In this document: piece by piece, positions 44,797-56,493 of the stretch
Numbering within the stretch: the first letter of the stretch is position 1
Layout of the letters: the number at the start of each line of letters is the position of its first letter
Position numbers and translations under genes: made by a program
DNA from: Hsuehochloa calcarea
Lineage: Eukaryota > Streptophyta > Magnoliopsida > Poales > Poaceae
Assembly: GCA_036346395.1 (NCBI GenBank)
Contig: CM070604.1
Location: 3,013,501 to 3,077,500 of the forward strand
Reading direction: 5' to 3'
DNA length: 64,000 nucleotides
The notes under the pieces: model-generated
Databases searched by the model: none
What the model was told of the DNA's origin: nothing
What the model saw: the letters and a program-made list of their open reading frames with translations, nothing else

Positions 44797-47700
44797 CAGT
44801 GGCAGAACTAGAAATTAGAATTTTATACTTATAATTTTATAGTTTATACAATAATTTTATAATATCATAATTCCAATACATAGATTCTAAATTTCTCAAA
44901 AACACAATACAAATAGTTCAAATAAAGTCTTACATAAACAGAAAATAATAAAATATGCAACTATACAAAGAAAATTATAATACCACTTTACGCGTTTTCA
45001 TACCTTAAAAACGTTTCATTACATCATCTTCATTAACCTTCAAGAAAATTTCTCTCTCAATAAATATGACTAAACAATCATTCAAGAATTGATCGCCCAT
45101 AATATTTCTCAACTGGTTCTTCGCAAGACTTATAGCATAAAATACTCTTTAAACGCTTGTCGTCGCCACCGGTAGGAGCAATACCAATTTTAGAAGCAAG
45201 TATACCAACTTGTAAACTTCGTGTTTTTTATTTCAACAAGCTTAATAGAAAGGTCACCAAGATTGTTGAGGTCCTTAAACTTATCATCACTTCGCATATC
45301 ACCAATGAAGTTATCAAGTTGGAAAGAGAGTCTCATCAAATCTGTACTTGAAAACTCATTGGGATAAAAATTTGCAAGGCTAAGTATTTTGTCCTTTTCA
45401 AATGCTTCAAATGAGTTGCGAGGATTCAAGGCAAACATGCACACAAGCAACTCCATATTAACTTTGTCAAACCGATTATCAAGCTCTTGAAGAACATTAT
45501 CAATGATGCTAAGATATACTTCCCTTCCGAAATGATCATCATTTGTTTGTTTACGAAAAAAAAACACTTTGATCTTCCAAAAGGCACATATTTCTTATTT
45601 GGCTCAGGAACTTTAATGCGATGTTTTATACAAAATGATGTAACTTTTTCCTGAATAAAATCTTTCCAGCCATAACTTCTCATGTGTTGCAATATGTCCT
45701 TAGCCAAATTAACAAGTTTCATAGCATTAATAATATCTTGGTCCCTCTTTTGTAAGGACTGACATAAATCATCTGTGTACCCAAGTATGAGTAGCATCAA
45801 GTTTGCTATGAAAACAAAATCAAATGACTCAAAGGCTACCACCATAGCATGGACTTTCCCCATTCATTCTTTAAGAAGGTATCTTTTCCAATCTTTATGA
45901 GTACTTTGCGGATTGTAGAATACAAACCGATAATGTGCAAAACAGTTTTGTAATGAGAACCCTAACGTGTGTCACCGGGCCTAGTCAACCCCATCTCTTG
46001 ATTCAACCCTCGTCCACTTTCAATTTCACCAGATTCTAGTGCTTCCAAAACTTCCTGAGCCCTAGTGTTTCGAAGCATTTCATGGCGCTTACAAGAAACT
46101 CCAATAACATTTAGTAAATTTGATATTTGGTCAAAAAACCAAACACAATCTGCATTGCCCTTAGCAACAGCCACAAGAACTAATTGGAGTTGATGTACAA
46201 AACAATAGATGTAATAAGCAGAAGGAGACTCATTCATAATCAAAGTTTTCAGCCATTTAATCTCGTCTTTCATGTTACTAGCCCCATCATATCCTTGCCC
46301 ACGGATTTGAGTAAGACTCAAAGAGTGATCAATAAGTAAAGATTCAATTGCATCCTTAAGGGACAAAGAAGTGGTATCAGCTACATGAAATACTCCAAGG
46401 AACCGCTCACATACCCTTCCTAGTTTATCAACATAATGCAAGCAAAGGGCTAATTGTTTTTTTTTTGGATACATCACTTGACTCATCAGCTAGAATTGCA
46501 AAATGGTCATCACCAATATCTTCAATTATTTGTCTAGTAGTTTACTTGGCACAACAGTTAATAATTTTCTTTTGTATGGGATGGGAAGTCAAGATGCAAT
46601 TTCCAGGAGCATTTTTCAAAACAACCTTATTAACTTCTTCATTACTTTCTGCAAGCCATTTCAAAAGCTCAAGGAAGTTTCCCTTGTTATTAGATTGTTC
46701 ACTTTCATCATGTCCACGGAATGCCAATCCTTGACGCAAAATAAACCTCAAGCATCTAAATGAATAACTGAACCTTGCCTTGTAAAGACGCTTGTCTTCT
46801 TTAGTTCGCTTCACAATAACATGAGCAACTGAAGTTTTTGGTTTTATAAAGAAGTTAAATTTCTCTTGAGCTTGATTATGGACACTTCTTATACCACCCA
46901 CATGTTTGTCAAGTGCATCATATTTATTCAAATTTCTCCAACCACCTTTAACAAAGCTATCACCCCCTACAGTTTTCTCCTTAGACAAATAACAGACAAA
47001 GCAAAATGCAGCATCCTTTTCGATACTATACTAAATCCAATGGTACTTATCAAACCAATTAAGACTGAAGTGACGTCTTTTACCTGATATTTCTCTGACA
47101 TGAAAATCATGTGTATAAGGTTGGCATGGCCCTTTCATAATATATCATCTCCGAACTGCATCTTGATCATTGACATCATAGCTCGTGATGGGTTTCCTTT
47201 TCCCTGGATCATGTGGAAGAAGCTCAACATCATAAATGCTTTCCTCACTGCCAATAAGTGTATTTGAAGCTCCTGCGCTTCTCGACTGGGGTTGGGGTTA
47301 GTCATTGACAGCAACCACAACATCAATCACAGCATCAATATTCTCCGTCTGAGAAGAAGTCAATTGATTCCCACTTGCTTGAGTTCCCCCTCTACCTTCT
47401 TGAGTCTCCTCTACCTCCTGGACCCCTTCAACCGGTGATGAAGAAGATGGAATATTATTTGCCTTCATTTTGCGATCCCGAAAAAAATAAAGGATGTCTC
47501 TATTCCTCTTCATGTCTTTACAATCTGCATTGACATATCATAACAAGATTTTCAAATTAGTACATTATTAATTTGCTACATTAGCATATGGCATACTATA
47601 ATATCTAATGGTCTATCAAGTATCAACTAATGTTACTAATCAACTATCAAGACAACTAGACAAGACAAACATACCAATAAAAGATCAAACAGTCCAAGTG

Positions 47701-48604
47701 TCCAGCTATCCCACCCACTCTCCCAGTCAAGTACTCAAGTTAGTACTTCTGTACTTAAATAGTCATGAGTGATTCCGCACTCATGCTGTCATGCACACAG
47801 ACACAAGCAGACATGAGACATCAGTACATCACACATAACATATTCAGTTGAGTGATTGAGTCAAGGTGTCAAGCAAATAAGCAATGAAGCAAAAGCAACT
47901 AAAGCCTAAAGGCTTAAGTCTCCACGCCTTTGCTGCCTCCCTCCAGGCCCTCCAAATACTCCAGTCGACCAGTCTCCACTCTCCAGGGCTCGGCCTCAGC
48001 TCTAGGCGACCAGGCGGAGGGGTGCAGCCGCGTAGGGCGCAGGGCGCAGGCGGACGCCGGTTGCCGAACCACTCCAGCCTCCAGTCCTCCAGGCTCCACC
48101 GCTCCAGCCGACCGAGCTCGAGCCTCCGGCCTCCAATGTCCCGCCGCCAGCCGAGGCACCGAGCGGCAGCGCCAGTTGTCGGCGCCAATGGGCCACCGGT
48201 GGCGCAGCAGCGGGCAAGACGGCTGACGATCGACTGGCAAGCGGGCAAGACAACGCTTGCTCCGGCGGTGCTCCCGGCGACCCGGCCTCCTGGCCCTTGT
48301 CGTCTTGCACAGGGGCGGCGGCCTGCTTGCCTGCTTCCCTTCCGGTTCTCAAATCGGGGTGAGTTGAATCACTGAAATATTGAATCTGGGGAGTGCCAGT
48401 GGGGAGGAGAGATTTCAAATTAGGGTTGGGGATTGGGAGATCAGGAGACTAGGAGAGCTAGAGAGTATTTGGACCGACTGGGCCTGTTGATTTAACTATT
48501 GGGCTGGGTTGAAACATGAATGGCTGAAAATATGATCTTTGATGTTTTCTAAAAATTTTGGAGGTGCCGGTGCATACCCGGCACCCCTACTGGCTCCGCC
48601 CCTG
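44797..48604 (-). mobile_element. hAT DNA transposon, about 3.8 kb
   Basis: The ends are CAGTGGCAGAACTAG (left) and, complemented, CAGGGGCGGAGCCAG (right), 11 of 15 matching; the right version is the usual plant hAT terminus. A - strand transposase remnant with hAT motifs lies inside. The 8 bp flanks (GTCTAGAG / GAGAGCAG) do not match, so the target duplication is not confirmed. The right third (47880-48360) is GC-rich 5' sequence. Confidence 0.78.
44985..47520 (-). pseudogene. hAT transposase (DUF4371/TTF-type), broken
   Basis: From right to left: an N-terminal low-complexity part (47513-47135); a TTF-type zinc-finger region (46988-46542, F-V-K-G-G-W-R-N-L-N-K, then SFRCLRFILRQGLAFRGHDE); the DUF4371 core (46486-45962, LGVFHVADTTSLSLKDAIES, IRGQGYDGASNMKDEIKWL, YCFVHQLQLVLVAVAKGN); a helical part (45863-45190); and the C-terminal dimerisation segment (LLLPVATTSV, stop, RVFYAISLAKNQLRNIMGDQ) ending near 44985. 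The family cuts and pastes hAT elements. Stops, including TAA at the dimerisation motif, and frameshifts make it inactive. Confidence 0.88.
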
Positions 48605-48689
48605 GAGAGCAGGGTCATGTCTATGGAGCAATGTGATGATGATGAGGTACATTCTTTCCGAGCTTATGCATGGACTGTAGCCACAGAGT
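48605..48689. other. Short segment between hAT and inverted-repeat element
   Basis: Gene-like codons to about 48650, followed by a donor-like 'gaggtacat'. Probably the continuation of the fragment ending at 44796. Confidence 0.3.
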
Positions 48690-48905
48690 TTTTGCCCTAG
48701 TTGGCACTGTTGAGGATGGTATTAGCAAATCTGGTAACTGAGATGGCAAAATACCATTTTTGGCACAACGAACATCCCGGTGAGCGACACGGGTCCTACA
48801 CCGGTCATCCAGCGCATGGAAGCCACCACGTCCATGCACCTGGCCTGGATGGCCCTGCGCACGCCACGTGGCTCACTGTCGTGCGTCCTGTGCACGAACT
48901 TGTGC
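48690..48905 (+). repeat. Left inverted arm
   Basis: Inverted counterpart of 54390-54612. Just inside it the sequence remains GC-rich to about 49300; the long frames there are not supported as genes. Confidence 0.85.
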
Positions 48906-49324
48906 AGCGCCCGCCTGCCCGATGTCGTGGTTCCCTGCCCCGGACGAGCCGCGTGCCTTGTCCAGTTTCCCCTGGTCCGAACGTGCCAGGACCGCACACG
49001 TGGCGCGTCTCCACTCCTCCCGTGCCTGGACCAGCCCCCCCCCCAACACACATGCACCGCCACATAGGTAGTGTCGCTGCCAACCCCTCTATCATGTCTC
49101 GTCCCATCTTGTCCTTGTCACGTCCATCCATCACTTTGCACGCGAGCCGCGCGCGGGAGGGAATCTGATTCCTCCCGTCGCTTCGCAGTCGGGCGTGAGA
49201 TGCGTTTGTCGGCAATAAATTCGCAATGGCCGTGAGACGCTTTGCTGGCTCTCTCATTCGCTCGCTCGCTCTTTCCTTCGTAGCCTCGGTCGTTTTCGTT
49301 TTCAAGACGATTAAGGCTTGTTTA

Positions 49325-50085
49325 GAAATGTCAAAATAGCATTTAATTTTTTTGCTCGTATGTATTTTCTTTATTAACTGAGTAGTTAGTTAATTTGTTG
49401 TGGTTAATTGGTTTTAGTTATTTAGGTGTAATTAATTTAGTCGTTATCATTTAGGCGTAATTAAATATGTGTTAACTAATTAGTTGCAATTAATTTGGTC
49501 GTAGTTAAATTAATCTTCTGTATTTATTTGCAGTGTACTTAATTAGTTACGGATTAATTAGTCATAATTAGTTAGTATTAGTTAATTAATTAGTTATAAT
49601 TAATTAGTGGGAAATAATCTATCGTAGTTAATTAGGTCTTAATTAATTAGCCTTACTAAATTAGTCCTAATTAATTTAGTCGTAGTTTATTTAGTGCGTC
49701 ATTAACTCATAACTTATTCAGTGGCCTTGTGAAGTCGTAATTATTTATTTGTAATAAATATGTGGTAATTAATTAGTGATATTTAATTGCTTAGAAATAA
49801 TTTAGTCGTAAATATGGTGCTTGTCATTATTAAGTCACAATTATTTATTTGTAATTCAGTTGTGGTAATTAGTTATTCCTAATTTACTCACAACCAACTT
49901 GGTCGTACTTATTTAGTTGTAATTATTTTGTCATAATTAATTAAGTATTAATAAATTGGTCATACTTAATTAATCATAATTAATTTGGTTGTAGTTAGTT
50001 AGTGCATATTTTTTGTTGTATGTATTTAGTAGTAATTTTTAATTTCTGGTAATTCGTTGTCATTGTTAATTTACTCAATAATAAT
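49325..50085. repeat. AT-rich degenerate array of TTAATTAGTCGTAATTA-like units
   Basis: About 760 bp composed of irregular variants of 'aattaattagt(c/t)(g/a)taatta'. There is no fixed period. Similar words occur on the other strand at 52330-52620, so the two lie inverted within the same element. Confidence 0.8.
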
Positions 50086-50093
50086 CTACGTCT

Positions 50094-51310
50094 TTGATCT
50101 CTTACAATTCATGCCTCTACCATAGCTACAGGAACTCTTCTACGACGAGGGTCACCGATGCAAGTTGTGGATCGCCGGGGACACGGATGACCCTCCACCC
50201 CTCGTGCTTCGGTCCGAGAAGCGTTACTGGGAGCTCGATGCTCACTACATCTCAATCCTCCAGGACACGGGTTTGATGCCCTTTGTGAGGCTGCTCTCGG
50301 TCGAACGCTACTTCACACTAGACGGTAGTGTGATGTCGGCACTTGTCGACAGGTGGAGACCCGAGACTCACACCTTCCACTTTCGGTGGGGAGAGATGAC
50401 GATCACTCTCCAAGATGTCTCATTCTTGACCGGTCTCCTGATCAGTTGTGAGCCACTTGTTCCTGGTCGTCTGCTAACGGACTAGAAGGCCCAGTTGGGG
50501 CATTAGTTTGGCATACTTGTCCCGGACAGCGCCCGCGGTGCCCCTCGGACAAGGCTGAGGAATTTCAGTCAATGCCCGCTGGATGCACCTAACAAGGTTG
50601 TTAGGACGCACCTCATCGCCTACCTTCTCCATCTCTTCGGTTGGGCTCTAATTCCCACCACACAGGGTGATTGGATGTACCCCAGCTTCGTCCACATCAT
50701 CGAGTCTTTGGCTAACGCGGAGGCTGGGGAGATGCCTCAGTACAGTTGGAGATCAGTCGTCCTTTGAGCCACATATAGGGGGTTGTGTAACTCTTCGTGG
50801 CGCGACACCGGTCTGAAACCGGTCCTTATCGTCTGCTACGTGCTCCTGCAGGTGTGGAGTTGGGAGCACTTTCCTGTTGGGCGGCCCTCCTTCGGGAAAG
50901 AAGTGCATCGGTACCCTAAGTTGCACGACCCGATCAACGTGCCCACTATGGGCTACCAATGGACTGTCGCCCAGTTACGCTGGGCCAAGGACAAACCGAC
51001 GAGGTGCTACTCGTTGTTTCATAACGAGTTCGAGTTGTTACACGACAACGACATCATATGGGCTCCATGGAGCCCAGAGTTTGTGAATACGGTAGCGCCT
51101 CACGGACTATTCGTGCAATCCACGCATGACGCCAGATTATGGGTGACGTCCTGCCACCTGGTGTTTACCCATATGGTGGAGACTTATGCACCGCAACATG
51201 TAATGCAAAAGTTTGATTTGTACTGGCTGGTTATCCGCGCTGCAAATCGGAGGAGATGTAAGTTATGTATAAATTTATGTCATATTTTTATTACACCTTA
51301 GGTCATGCTA
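50094..51310 (+). pseudogene. Plant mobile domain (PMD, aminotransferase-like) protein
   Basis: The PMD signature is visible: a first segment with FVRLLSVERYFTLDGSVMSA and FHFRWGEMTITLQDVSFLTG (50165-50485), and a second with YVLLQVWSWEHFPVGRPSFG and YQWTVAQLRWAKDKP (50783-51240). PMD proteins are common cargo of plant transposons, and some host members act in gene silencing. In-frame stops lie near 50484 and 50502, and another before 50783, so the gene is broken. Its position within an inverted-repeat element supports a transposon origin. Confidence 0.8.
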
Positions 51311-52329
51311 GCATCATGTCGTGCTGCAGCTGCACAGTCATCGGGATGCATCTCTTCTGTCGTTTGCACCTCGTCCTCAGGCTGGCGCTCCCCTTTGGTC
51401 AACCGCACTGCACATTTGGGAGGTACGAAATGTTTAGTTTACGGCCGAAATTTTTATTTTTCCTAACATTATTCCATCTTGCAGCCTTTAGTTGACCTTG
51501 TGGGTGACGATCATCCGTCAACTGATGAGGAGACATCCATCCCATCTACTGCTAGGAAGCAGTGCACGACAGCCTTCATCAAGTCTGTGTGCCATGTATG
51601 ACACCTCCGAAGACACAATTCCACCAATAGGACCAGCACCCTGGGGCGCGTCCTCCTCTCTATCATCGAACCTAGGTCGGCGTCCTCGTCGGACTCCAAC
51701 CCGAGAGGCTGGTCCAGTAGATACTCATGGTAGTTAATGTTGGCCTACCACCATAGTCCCGCCCCCTCATTTTGCATAAAATTATGCGCAACTATTCTCT
51801 TGTGGACTTCCTTCAAAGCAGCACATTCCGTGCTATCGTCTTCAAGCTCCAACTGCATACGAAATTCATGTACACCATCAGCTTCCCGAGGCACCAACAT
51901 CATCAAAGTTTCCCAGGACCTGTGTACAAAATTCATGTACACCATCGGCTTCCCGTATATCGCCGCCTCGGGCTGGGAAGCAATCTACATGTACTGGCCA
52001 CATGCTACATTTCTGTTCACTTTGACTAACTCCCACATGCACTGCCCTCCGCTACTCGTGCAGGTGATCGTCTTGATGACAAGTTTCTTCGTCGTTGGCT
52101 CCGTGTCGAACTCCCTCGGATGCAACTCTTAAGCTCATAAATATTCATCGCATCAAGCCCCTCCGCCCGAACCACTTTGTACTTGCATCTCGACCGGTCC
52201 AACCCATCAGGGCCGGCCTATACGAGATCGTCGCCATAAAACACTACCAGGTCTTGTATGTTTGAAATTACTTAAAGCCATAACAACCCAATTTACGGTA
52301 CACAATATAACAAACAGGGTATGTAATTA
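51311..52329 (+). other. Possible downstream part of PMD gene; small duplication
   Basis: Mixed coding-like sequence with no clear domain. An 'aaattcatgtacaccatc(a/g)gc' block occurs at about 51863 and 51932. The segment may hold degraded 3' exons, but nothing more can be supported. Confidence 0.3.
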
Positions 52330-52620
52330 GCACTAATTATTTTTTGTACACAACTATTTACTTGGGATTATTTCTTCTGTCACAACTAATTAAATATGAC
52401 TAGACTAACTACGACACATTACATACAAAAAAACAATTAAATGCGAGTAATTGAATATGAATAATTAATTAATTAGCAAAAACTTGACTACTTAGCAATT
52501 GATTACATCCAAGTAATTCCCATTGAATTAATCATTGTTAATTACTTAAGACTGATTAACTATGTGTCATTAATTATTTGTAATTAATTATATTTATTAA
52601 ATTAGCAGTGCTCTAAACAT
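52330..52620. repeat. AT-rich array, inverted relative to 49325-50085
   Basis: Words such as 'aactaattaaatatgacta' and 'ttaattacttaagactgatt' match the complement of the left array in composition and word content. Confidence 0.6.
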
Positions 52621-52663
52621 CTCCTTGCTGGCCAGATTACGACACAACTTCCTCCATCAGTTA

Positions 52664-53825
52664 TTAATTTGCACACTTTACCGCCAATTGTCGCTCATGA
52701 CTGAAACAATTGCACCGCTGTACGGTAAACTGGCTTTGTGACACGCTAAGTACACGAGGTGGGCACACTAGCATATGCTCTCCATCCGGCGACCCCGGCC
52801 TACAGTCCAATCTCTCATCCTCTGTGGGATCCTCCGCAAAATCAACAAACGAAGTAGTATCGTCCGTATCACTAGCTGAAATATATCCATCAACAGTAAG
52901 CATCATAACTTTATTATTTGGGCAATTGTTCTGAAAATGACCAACTCCCTTGCACTTGTGGAATGTCATATCACGTGAACGGCCTGTAGAACCCACTGAG
53001 GATGTCGTGCTAGTAGCAGGCGCTGGTGGTTGACGCGCCGGTGGAGGCGTACTATATGTCTTCCTCTGTGCTGAACTGTGCGTCGCGGAATTGCCTCCAG
53101 ATGGAGCGGGCTTGCCTGGCTGTCCCATGCAGTACGGAGGTGCTGTGCTCGCTGAATAACGTTGTCGTGCAGCATACTTAGCATCTTCAATTACCTATTT
53201 CTCTGCCTCATGTGCCTGATGCATCAACTCGACCATGTTGTTATATTAATAATGATTAATGATCTACCGAAAAGAATAATTCATCCCAGCAAGAAAGCGA
53301 GCCATCGCTTGTTCCTCATTCTTATGCACATCAGCATGTATGATAATATGCTTCATCTCTTTATAATACTCATCAACTGATTTCAAACCCTGTCGCAATC
53401 CAATCAACTTCTCATGCAGCGAGCGCTTGTAATGTGCAGGTACAAAGCGCGTGCGCATCTGTCGCTTCAGCTTGTCCCATGTAACAACACGTGGATCGTG
53501 TCGCTCCATACGATGTTGCACACAACGCTCCCACCATGTAGCATCATGTCCGTCCAAAGCAACAACGGCAGGATCCAACTTGCGCTGATCAGAATAGCGG
53601 TCATGCGGAACAGCTTGCTAGAATTAATAACATGCTCTTTAAGAAACAATGTCACATGATCATGCATCTTCTTAGCGCGAGCTCGAGTGATATGTCCCAG
53701 AGGCAAGTCTATTATAATATCGTCATCATGTGCTTGTGTAGGAGGAGAAGAAGAAGATGGAGTGATAGGGATGCCCTCATCAGTACTTATACGTTCGTAA
53801 TCTGAACCAGTGCTCTAGACACTAT
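52664..53825 (-). pseudogene. Gypsy gag remnant with CCHC knuckle
   Basis: The - strand starts with a linker, then LPLGHITRARAKKMHDHVTL (near 53700), the retrotransposon gag core (TWWERCVQHRMERHDPRV, TWDKLKRQMRTRFVPAHYKR, GLRQGLKSVDEYYKEM) and a zinc knuckle reading HKCKGVGHFQNNCPN, where the first cysteine is missing. It stops at 52664, just at the start of the protease (Q-R-C-N-C-F motif). No RT or integrase follows. A frameshift lies near 53580-53640. Confidence 0.87.
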
Positions 53826-54389
53826 TTACTTCACAACGTAATCAAAACAAATTTTCAGTTCAATTCTCTTTGTTTTCAGCGACGAGCGCGAGGACAATAA
53901 TGAATTCCATAATGGAAGCGAGAGCAAGCACGACGCGGGTTTATATAGCCGCGTGAAGGCATTTCGCACAGACGGAGCAGTGTGATTAGGCATGCATGCA
54001 AACGGAGGCAGCGAGGTGATACATGAGACGGGGGAAAGGATGAGGGCGGTGCTTTCGATGGAACACACCCACATGCCCGTGCCCTAGTCGTAGGGTGGTG
54101 CGTTGTCGCATGTTAATAGGTGCTAAAATCTGGCCTAGGGGACAACAGAAGCGCCAAAAGGCAGAGGAAGCTCAGGGCTAGGGGCACCAACCAACGGTGT
54201 AGTGCGCATCCTGGCCACCGATCAACAGGTAGTTACGCATCCGGGCCACCAATGCCCGGAGGAGCTGGCGTCCAGGCCACCAATGCCCCGTGGAACTGGC
54301 GTTCATGCCAGGGGGGCACAGAATTGGGCGACCGGGCGCAGGACGTGCAGCAGCGAGCGCGGGGTTGTCCGGGCCAAGGTGGCATGGAC
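53826..54389. other. No gene recognised
   Basis: Probably the gypsy leader (to about 54110) and then spacer of the inverted-repeat element, with a repeated 'aggccaccaatgcccgg/cg' word near 54245 and 54273. Confidence 0.4.
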
Positions 54390-54612
54390 AAGGGACGACT
54401 GCACGCGGGATGCGCGGTAGTGAGCCACAAGGCGCGTGCAAGGCCGTTTAGGCCAGGGGGCACGGATGCAGTGGCTTCTGTGTGCTGGATGACCGGTGTA
54501 GCACACATGTCGCTCACCGGGACGTACGTGGTGCCAAAAATGGCATTTCACCGCCTCAGCCGCCAGATTTGCTAATACCGTCCTCAACAATGCCAAATAG
54601 GACAAAAATTCA
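54390..54612 (-). repeat. Right inverted arm
   Basis: Inverted counterpart of 48690-48905. Confidence 0.85.
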
Positions 54613-54709
54613 CCACACAGCTGGAAGAACGTCGAGAGGTATATATGATTTTGTTTTTTATACTCCTACTATGTGTGTGTTGATCTACTGTGATAAACTG
54701 TTTCTTTTG

Positions 54710-54799
54710 TTTTTATTTTTGCAGAATGTGTGTGCAACGTGATAAAAGGTGGGTATGCTTCGATATCACAAGTGCTCCAAAGTACCCTACTGCTGAAGA
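54710..54799 (+). other. Possible exon fragment
   Basis: 'tttttgcag|aatgtg' is a good splice acceptor, and the next 75 bp are open (R-D-K-R-W-V-C-F-D-I-T-S-A-P in one frame). The stretch is cut by the foldback element. The product is unknown. Confidence 0.2.
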
Positions 54800-55870
54800 G
54801 GAATTGATTATTTTCCCTTCGGTTAAATGCGTATTGAGATTATACCCTCATTTTAAATGTAATTGGTTTTTTACCCCCTGGTCTGTTTCTTGATAAAAAT
54901 ACAATGTTTACAATAATTTATTAATATCCGGTGTTTTTTCCTTCGGTTTTGGCCACAAGAAATGACCAGAATGTCCCTCCTTCCTCTCTCTCCCTCTCCT
55001 CCTTCTCTATTCATCACTCCCGTTTCACGTTCCCCAACCAGAGGTAGCTATGGGAGCGCCTGGCCGAGCTAGGCATCGACGAGGGATGCAACATCTGCGT
55101 CGGGCGAGCACAAAAATGGAACACTATGGGCCCAACAATCTCATGGGTGGAAAAGAGCACATCGAGAGGCGGTCTATGGCAGCAGCGTGGCCACATACAG
55201 TGGTGGCAACAAGACAGTGACTTCCTCAAGAAATTGAGTGTGTCATGAGCATATACAGGTCGAGGAGAACTCACCAAAGTGGACAGCGAGGACGAGGAAT
55301 GACTGAGGTCGGCTGGCAATGAGAATCGAGGGCGCGCGATGAGCTCGACATGGAGGCGATGACCTGGAGAGGGAGGGCTCAAATAAGAGGTGGGGGGAGG
55401 ATGAGAGAGGTGTAGGGATTCTCTTGTAGGGCGGAATTAGCCTGGGACTCACCGGATGAGGAATGGTGTCGCTGGTGGTGGTGTTCGGTCGAAACAGGGG
55501 AAGATGACAGCGGCGCGAGCTCCTGGGAGGAGCACGTGTCGGGCAGGTACGAGAGCAAGAGGAAGGAGCCAGACGACCGGGTCGGAGAGCATTCGCAGAG
55601 CAGAGCGAGGGAGCAGAGAAAAGAACAGGGGAGATTAGTTAGGGACCAAACTGCGCGTCGGGCGGACCGAGGAGGTTAGGTGCAACCGGGGGCAATAATA
55701 TCTTTTTACATGCCTATAATAGGAAAAAAAAAACTCGGATATTAATAAAATATTGCAAACGAGGTATTTTATCAAGAAAACAGACTAGGGGGGGTTTAAA
55801 AAACCAATTACATCTAAAATGAGGGTATAATATCAATACACATCTAAGCGAAGTGTAAATAATCAATTCC
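54800..55870. mobile_element. Foldback/MITE-like element with 140-150 bp inverted arms
   Basis: Arms 54800-54941 and 55722-55870 are inverted copies beginning GGAATTGATTATTT and sharing 'attataccctcattttaaatg'-like sequence (about 85% by eye). There is no exact target duplication. Inside, the + strand is open at 55048-55247 (LWERLAELGIDEGCNICVGR), which could be a captured gene piece. The class is unknown; arm length and cargo would suit a small Mutator-type element. Confidence 0.8.
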
Positions 55871-56493
55871 CCGCTACTGAATGATTCATTTTTCTGTTTA
55901 TTAGGAGATGAACCGTAATTAGCAGCTTGTAAGCCCTTATTGTGTTCTTGCCGTCAATTTTAGTGTTCAAACATGTTCTGAAAGGCTTTCTGATCTGGTA
56001 CAGTCATCAGTCTGCACTAGTAGCCTTTACTTTCGTTTCATGGATTACATATTTACTTTCCTAAATTCTGTAAAAGCATCTCTGCAAGCATATCTACTAC
56101 TAACAGAAATGATGGATATCCATACCAATTTAGGTACCAATGGTATCCCATTAGGGAATATCCGTCTTTTGTTACCACCCAATTACATTCGTATGGTATC
56201 CCATTCAAGTAGGCTATAGGTCCGTACAAAAAATTTTGTACAAAGGTACAAATGAGTAAGAACTAAATAGACTTGAAGCGCTAAAAATCAAGGGTAAAAA
56301 TGTATTTCCCCCTCTAATCCTCTCTTTTAGGGTTTTAGCAGCCAACTTTTTACCAAACACTTCCCTAAACCAGCTGCAGATTCTCAGAGCGGGAGCTAAA
56401 AAGCAGAATCTGGAGTTCTATCAAACAGACCCTAAATATTTTTTATCTGGAGTTCTACCAAGCAGACCCTAAATATTTTTCCTTGTATCAAAC
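55871..56493. other. Kinase 3' flank with short MITE-like duplication
   Basis: No gene. At 56409-56445 and 56446-56480 a block 'tctggagttctaccaagcag' plus 'accctaaatatttt' is duplicated in tandem; it resembles the ends of hAT-type MITEs ('gggtctgtttggtagaactcca' on the other strand). Confidence 0.5.

Larger units (their letters stand above)
48690..54612. mobile_element. Long-terminal-inverted-repeat element with plant mobile domain gene
   Basis: The arms 48690-48905 and 54390-54612 are inverted copies (shared 'ggtattagcaaatctgg', 'cggtgagcgaca', 'ctacaccggtcatccagc', 'gtggctcact'), roughly three-quarters identical by eye. The outer border is fuzzy and no clear 9 bp duplication is seen. Inside are two AT-rich arrays, a plant mobile domain gene remnant and a gypsy gag remnant. 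Long TIRs with a PMD gene suggest a Mutator-like element, but no MULE transposase is visible, so the class is an inference. Confidence 0.6.

Noticed and set aside
47844..48418. Open frames of 100-160 codons on both strands
   Set aside because: GC-rich 5' part of the hAT element; no transposase motif, frames overlap on both strands.
48701..49305. 155- and 166-codon frames
   Set aside because: Overlap the inverted arm of the PMD element on both strands and lack a domain.
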